Source: Candidatus Binatia bacterium (GTDB lineage: Bacteria; Desulfobacterota; Binatia; UBA9968; JAJDTQ01). Taken from it: DNA of 34,787 bases. Location: contig JAJDXX010000064.1 in NCBI GenBank assembly GCA_022823055.1, positions 1-34,787 of the forward strand, in the 5' to 3' direction. The position numbers and the translations under genes are program-made. The notes below the pieces were generated by a model, which was given only the letters and a program-made list of their open reading frames with translations, was not told the DNA's origin and made no database searches. Numbering within the stretch: position 1 is the stretch's first letter; the number at the start of each line of letters is the position of its first letter. Shown here one piece after another: positions 31,917 to 34,787 of this stretch.

Positions 31917-34787
31917 GTGGAGCGGGCATCGGGGCGGGCGCTGCGGAAGGGCGTGCCGTTGACGCCGCTCAACCGAAGACGCCTGCGGAACTTCCGCGCG
32001 AACCGGCGCGGGTACTGGTCGCTCGTGGTGTTCTCCGCGCTGCTGTTCATGAGCCTGTTCGCCGAGTTCATCGCCAACGACCGGCCGTTGCTGGTGCGCT
32101 ACGAGGGGAAGTTCTACACCCCGGTGCTGGTGGACTACCCCGAGACAGAGTTCGGCGGCTTCCTGGAGACCGACGCGGACTACAACGACCCCGAGGTGCA
32201 GGCGCTCATCCGGGAGCGCGGCTGGATCGTCTGGCCGCCCATTCGCTACAGCTACGACACCATCGTGTTCGGCCTGCCCACGCCGGCGCCCTCGCCGCCG
32301 AGCACGCGCAACTGGCTCGGCACCGACGACCAAGCGCGCGACGTCACCGCCCGGCTCATCTACGGCTTCCGCATCTCGGTGCTGTTCGGCCTGGTGCTGA
32401 CCCTGGTGAGCTCCGTCATCGGCGTCGGCGCGGGCGCGGTCCAGGGTTACTTCGGCGGCTGGCTCGACCTGCTCTTCCAGCGCTTTATCGAGATGTGGTC
32501 CGGGCTGCCCACCCTCTACCTGCTCATCATCCTGGCCAGCGTCGTGACCCCGAGCTTCTGGTGGCTGCTGGGCTTCATGCTGCTGTTCAGTTGGATGGCG
32601 CTGGTGGGCGTGGTGCGCGCGGAGTTCCTGCGCGCGCGCAACCTCGACTACGTGCGCGCCGCCCGCGCCCTGGGCGTGGGCAACCCGCGCATCATCGCGC
32701 GCCACGTGCTGCCCAACGCCATGGTGGCGGCGCTGACCTTCCTGCCCTTCATCACCAGCGGCGCGGTGGTGACGCTCACCGCCCTGGACTTCCTGGGCTT
32801 CGGCCTGCCGCCGGGCTCGGCGTCCCTGGGCGAGCTGCTGAAGCAGGGCAAGGACAACCTGCAGGCGCCGTGGCTCGGGTTCGCCGCCTTCTTCGTCATC
32901 GCCGTCATGCTGAGCCTGCTGGTGTTCATCGGCGAGGCGGTGCGCGATGCCTTCGACCCGCGCAAGACCTTCGCGCCAGAGTCCGCGGACGATGCCGAGG
33001 GCGTGTCCGCGGCCCTTGCGGGCGAACCCGGAGACAGCGCCGGGACCGGGGCCGCGACGGTAGTGCCGGAGGCCGCGGCAGACGCCGGAACCCGGTCCAC
33101 CACCATGGCGCAGGAGGCCGGAAGCGCCGCCGAGACCGTGTCCGGGACGGTGGCACCGGCAGCGGCGAGCCCCGCGCCCGGCGCCGTGCGCGGGGCCGGC
33201 ACCGCGCTGCTCTCCATCGACGACCTGGGGGTGCGCTTCGGCGCGGGGGCCGGCGCCGTGGAAGCGGTGGACGGGGTCTCCCTCACCATCCGCAAGGGCG
33301 AGACCGTGGCGCTGGTGGGCGAAAGCGGCTCGGGCAAGTCGGCCACGGCGCTGTCGGTCCTGCAACTCCTGCCCTACCCCGCCGCCAGCCACCCGCGCGG
33401 CAGCATCCGCTTCCAGGGGACCGAGCTGCTCGGCTCCTCTCCCCGGGACCTCCAGGAGATACGCGGCGACCGCATCGCCATGATCTTCCAGGAACCCATG
33501 ACCTCGCTCAACCCGCTGCACTCCATCGCGCGCCAGATCGGCGAGACGCTGAAGCTGCACAAGGGACTCGACGGCGCCGCGGCCACGGAGCGCACGCTGG
33601 AGCTGCTGCGGCTCGTGGGCATCGCCGAGCCCGAGCGCCGGCTGGGCGCCTACCCCCATGAGCTTTCGGGGGGACAACGACAGCGGGTGATGATCGCCAT
33701 GGCCCTGGCCAACGAGCCCGACCTGCTCATCGCGGACGAGCCCACCACCGCCCTCGACGTGACCATCCAGGCGCAGTTGCTGGAGCTTCTCGTGGACCTG
33801 CAGCGGCGCCTGGGCATGGCAATCCTGTTCATCACCCACGACATGGCCATCGTACGCCGGCTAGCCGACCGCTTGTGCATCATGCGGCGCGGCAAGATCG
33901 TGGAAGCGGGCGCCACCGCCGACGTCATGGAGCGGCCCCAGCACCCCTACACGCGCCACCTGCTGGCGGCGACCCCCAAGGGCGCCCCGACCCCTCCCGA
34001 CACGGGCGGCGCGCCGTTGGCGGCATGCGACCACCTCAAGGTCTGGTATCCCATCAAGGCGGGGATTCTCCGGCGCACGGTGGACCACGTGCGCGCCGTG
34101 GACGGCATCTCCATGGAGCTTCACCCGGGACAGACCGTGGGCGTGGTCGGCGAGAGCGGCTCGGGCAAGACCACGCTGGGGATGGCGCTGCTGCGCCTCA
34201 CCGGCAGCAACGGCTCGGTGCGCTTCGACGGGCGCGAGATCCAGGGGCTGCGCTCGCGCGCGCTGCGGCCGCTGCGGCGCGACATGCAGGTGGTGTTCCA
34301 GGACCCCTACGGCTCGCTCAACCCGCGCCTCTCAGTGGCGCAGATCATCGAGGAAGGCCTGGTGGTCCACGGGCTCGGGCGCACCGCCGAGGAGCGCGAC
34401 GCGCTCATCGTCGAGGCCCTGCGCGAAGTGGAGCTGGAGCCCGAGGCGCGCCACCGCTATCCTCACGAGTTCTCGGGAGGACAGCGCCAGCGCGTCGCCA
34501 TCGCCCGGGCCATGGTACTGAAGCCGCGGTTCGTGGTGCTGGACGAGCCCACCTCCGCCCTGGACGTGTCGGTGCAGGCACAGATCGTCGCGCTGCTGCG
34601 ACGGCTCCAGGAGCAGCACCGCTGCGCCTACCTGTTCATCAGCCACGACCTCAAGGTGGTGCGGGCCATGAGTCACCACGTCCTGGTGGTGCACCGGGGC
34701 GTGGTCGTGGAGCAGGGTCCGGCCGCGGCCATCTTCGAGGCGCCGCGGCACGAGTACACGAAGGAGCTCGTGGCCGCCGCGTTCGAC
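31917..34787 (+). CDS. Fused YejE permease - YejF tandem ABC ATPase (3' end beyond window)
   Basis: An uninterrupted frame of 957 codons to the window edge. Residues 1-350 are a YejE permease ([20 protein letters not shown], then a helix; EAA loop about 238-270). Residues 350-430 are an Ala/Gly/Thr-rich linker. The rest is YejF with two ATPase domains: Walker A GESGSGKS at 468-475 and GESGSGKT at 745-752, signatures LSGGQ at 583-587 and FSGGQ at 852-856. The frame nearly reaches the usual YejF end. The GTG at 31917 is the earliest in-frame start; GTG 31953 or TTG 31959 match the family's start better, with GGAAGG just upstream. YejE and YejF are normally separate genes. Internal initiation within the linker is possible, though no ribosome site is obvious there. 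Confidence 0.85.
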   Translation, partial: MERASGRALRKGVPLTPLNRRRLRNFRANRRGYWSLVVFSALLFMSLFAEFIANDRPLLVRYEGKFYTPVLVDYPETEFGGFLETDADYNDPEVQALIRERGWIVWPPIRYSYDTIVFGLPTPAPSPPSTRNWLGTDDQARDVTARLIYGFRISVLFGLVLTLVSSVIGVGAGAVQGYFGGWLDLLFQRFIEMWSGLPTLYLLIILASVVTPSFWWLLGFMLLFSWMALVGVVRAEFLRARNLDYVRAARALGVGNPRIIARHVLPNAMVAALTFLPFITSGAVVTLTALDFLGFGLPPGSASLGELLKQGKDNLQAPWLGFAAFFVIAVMLSLLVFIGEAVRDAFDPRKTFAPESADDAEGVSAALAGEPGDSAGTGAATVVPEAAADAGTRSTTMAQEAGSAAETVSGTVAPAAASPAPGAVRGAGTALLSIDDLGVRFGAGAGAVEAVDGVSLTIRKGETVALVGESGSGKSATALSVLQLLPYPAASHPRGSIRFQGTELLGSSPRDLQEIRGDRIAMIFQEPMTSLNPLHSIARQIGETLKLHKGLDGAAATERTLELLRLVGIAEPERRLGAYPHELSGGQRQRVMIAMALANEPDLLIADEPTTALDVTIQAQLLELLVDLQRRLGMAILFITHDMAIVRRLADRLCIMRRGKIVEAGATADVMERPQHPYTRHLLAATPKGAPTPPDTGGAPLAACDHLKVWYPIKAGILRRTVDHVRAVDGISMELHPGQTVGVVGESGSGKTTLGMALLRLTGSNGSVRFDGREIQGLRSRALRPLRRDMQVVFQDPYGSLNPRLSVAQIIEEGLVVHGLGRTAEERDALIVEALREVELEPEARHRYPHEFSGGQRQRVAIARAMVLKPRFVVLDEPTSALDVSVQAQIVALLRRLQEQHRCAYLFISHDLKVVRAMSHHVLVVHRGVVVEQGPAAAIFEAPRHEYTKELVAAAFD

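Noticed and set aside
30972-33839. 955-codon minus-strand frame opposite yejB and the yejEF fusion
   Set aside because: Low-complexity Ala/His/Glu-rich product; the plus strand has complete permease and ATPase motifs.

Overview
This window comes from the chromosome of a high-GC Gram-negative bacterium. GreA, Era, a Yej-type peptide importer, a lipobox protein and Bat/MoxR genes all fit a proteobacterium-like or related diderm lineage (Desulfobacterota, Tectomicrobia, Binatota and Methylomirabilota are all possible). The sequence alone does not allow a firmer assignment. I found no tRNA, rRNA or CRISPR array. The coding pattern is strongly GC3-biased, so most long antisense reading frames are shadows of real genes.

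Layout. Positions 1-120 are the end of an IS3-type insertion sequence with the first codons of its transposase. Era GTPase (386-1321, minus) is followed by a small accessory patch: a dead IS1-type transposase, then a three-gene minus-strand unit (75 aa protein, Clp-fold serine protease of the SDH/SppA type, 65 aa protein) of lower GC. A well-formed promoter covered by two dyads precedes that unit. Positions 3168-14143 are one minus-strand operon. It is headed by greA and continues with a glutamine-amidotransferase-like membrane protein, a multipass membrane protein, a coiled-coil membrane protein, a MoxR AAA+ ATPase, a DUF58 protein and a 1460-residue protein carrying three von Willebrand A domains. 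Positions 14333-16340 encode the two ATPases of a peptide/nickel ABC importer (DppF/DppD-like) without permeases nearby.

Positions 16.4-21.8 kb are an accessory island with toxin-antitoxin and phage-defence type genes. It holds a complete higBA pair with a palindromic operator, a lone XRE regulator, a second higA without its toxin, a complete AbiE system (AbiEi/AbiEii) and an AAA+/DUF4143 ATPase. Between these genes lie collapsed copies of neighbouring genes: a higA-higB chimera, a dppF fragment with an internal deletion, and two reciprocal remnants of a higA-higB-ATPase unit flanking AbiE. The island appears to have grown by duplication followed by deletion at short repeats.

Positions 22.0-28.7 kb are a tightly coupled plus-strand operon of seven genes with overlapping stop/start codons or 1-3 nt gaps. 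It encodes a 94 aa protein, four membrane proteins (one DUF6754-like), a GlmL/MutL-type ASKHA ATPase and a protein with barrel-sandwich (lipoyl-like) hairpins. There is no B12-dependent mutase in the operon, so the GlmL-like ATPase probably serves the membrane proteins. This is the best candidate for an undescribed system here. Positions 28.8 kb to the end are a yejABEF peptide importer with its own promoter. In it the YejE permease and the two-domain YejF ATPase are joined in one open frame that runs off the window edge.
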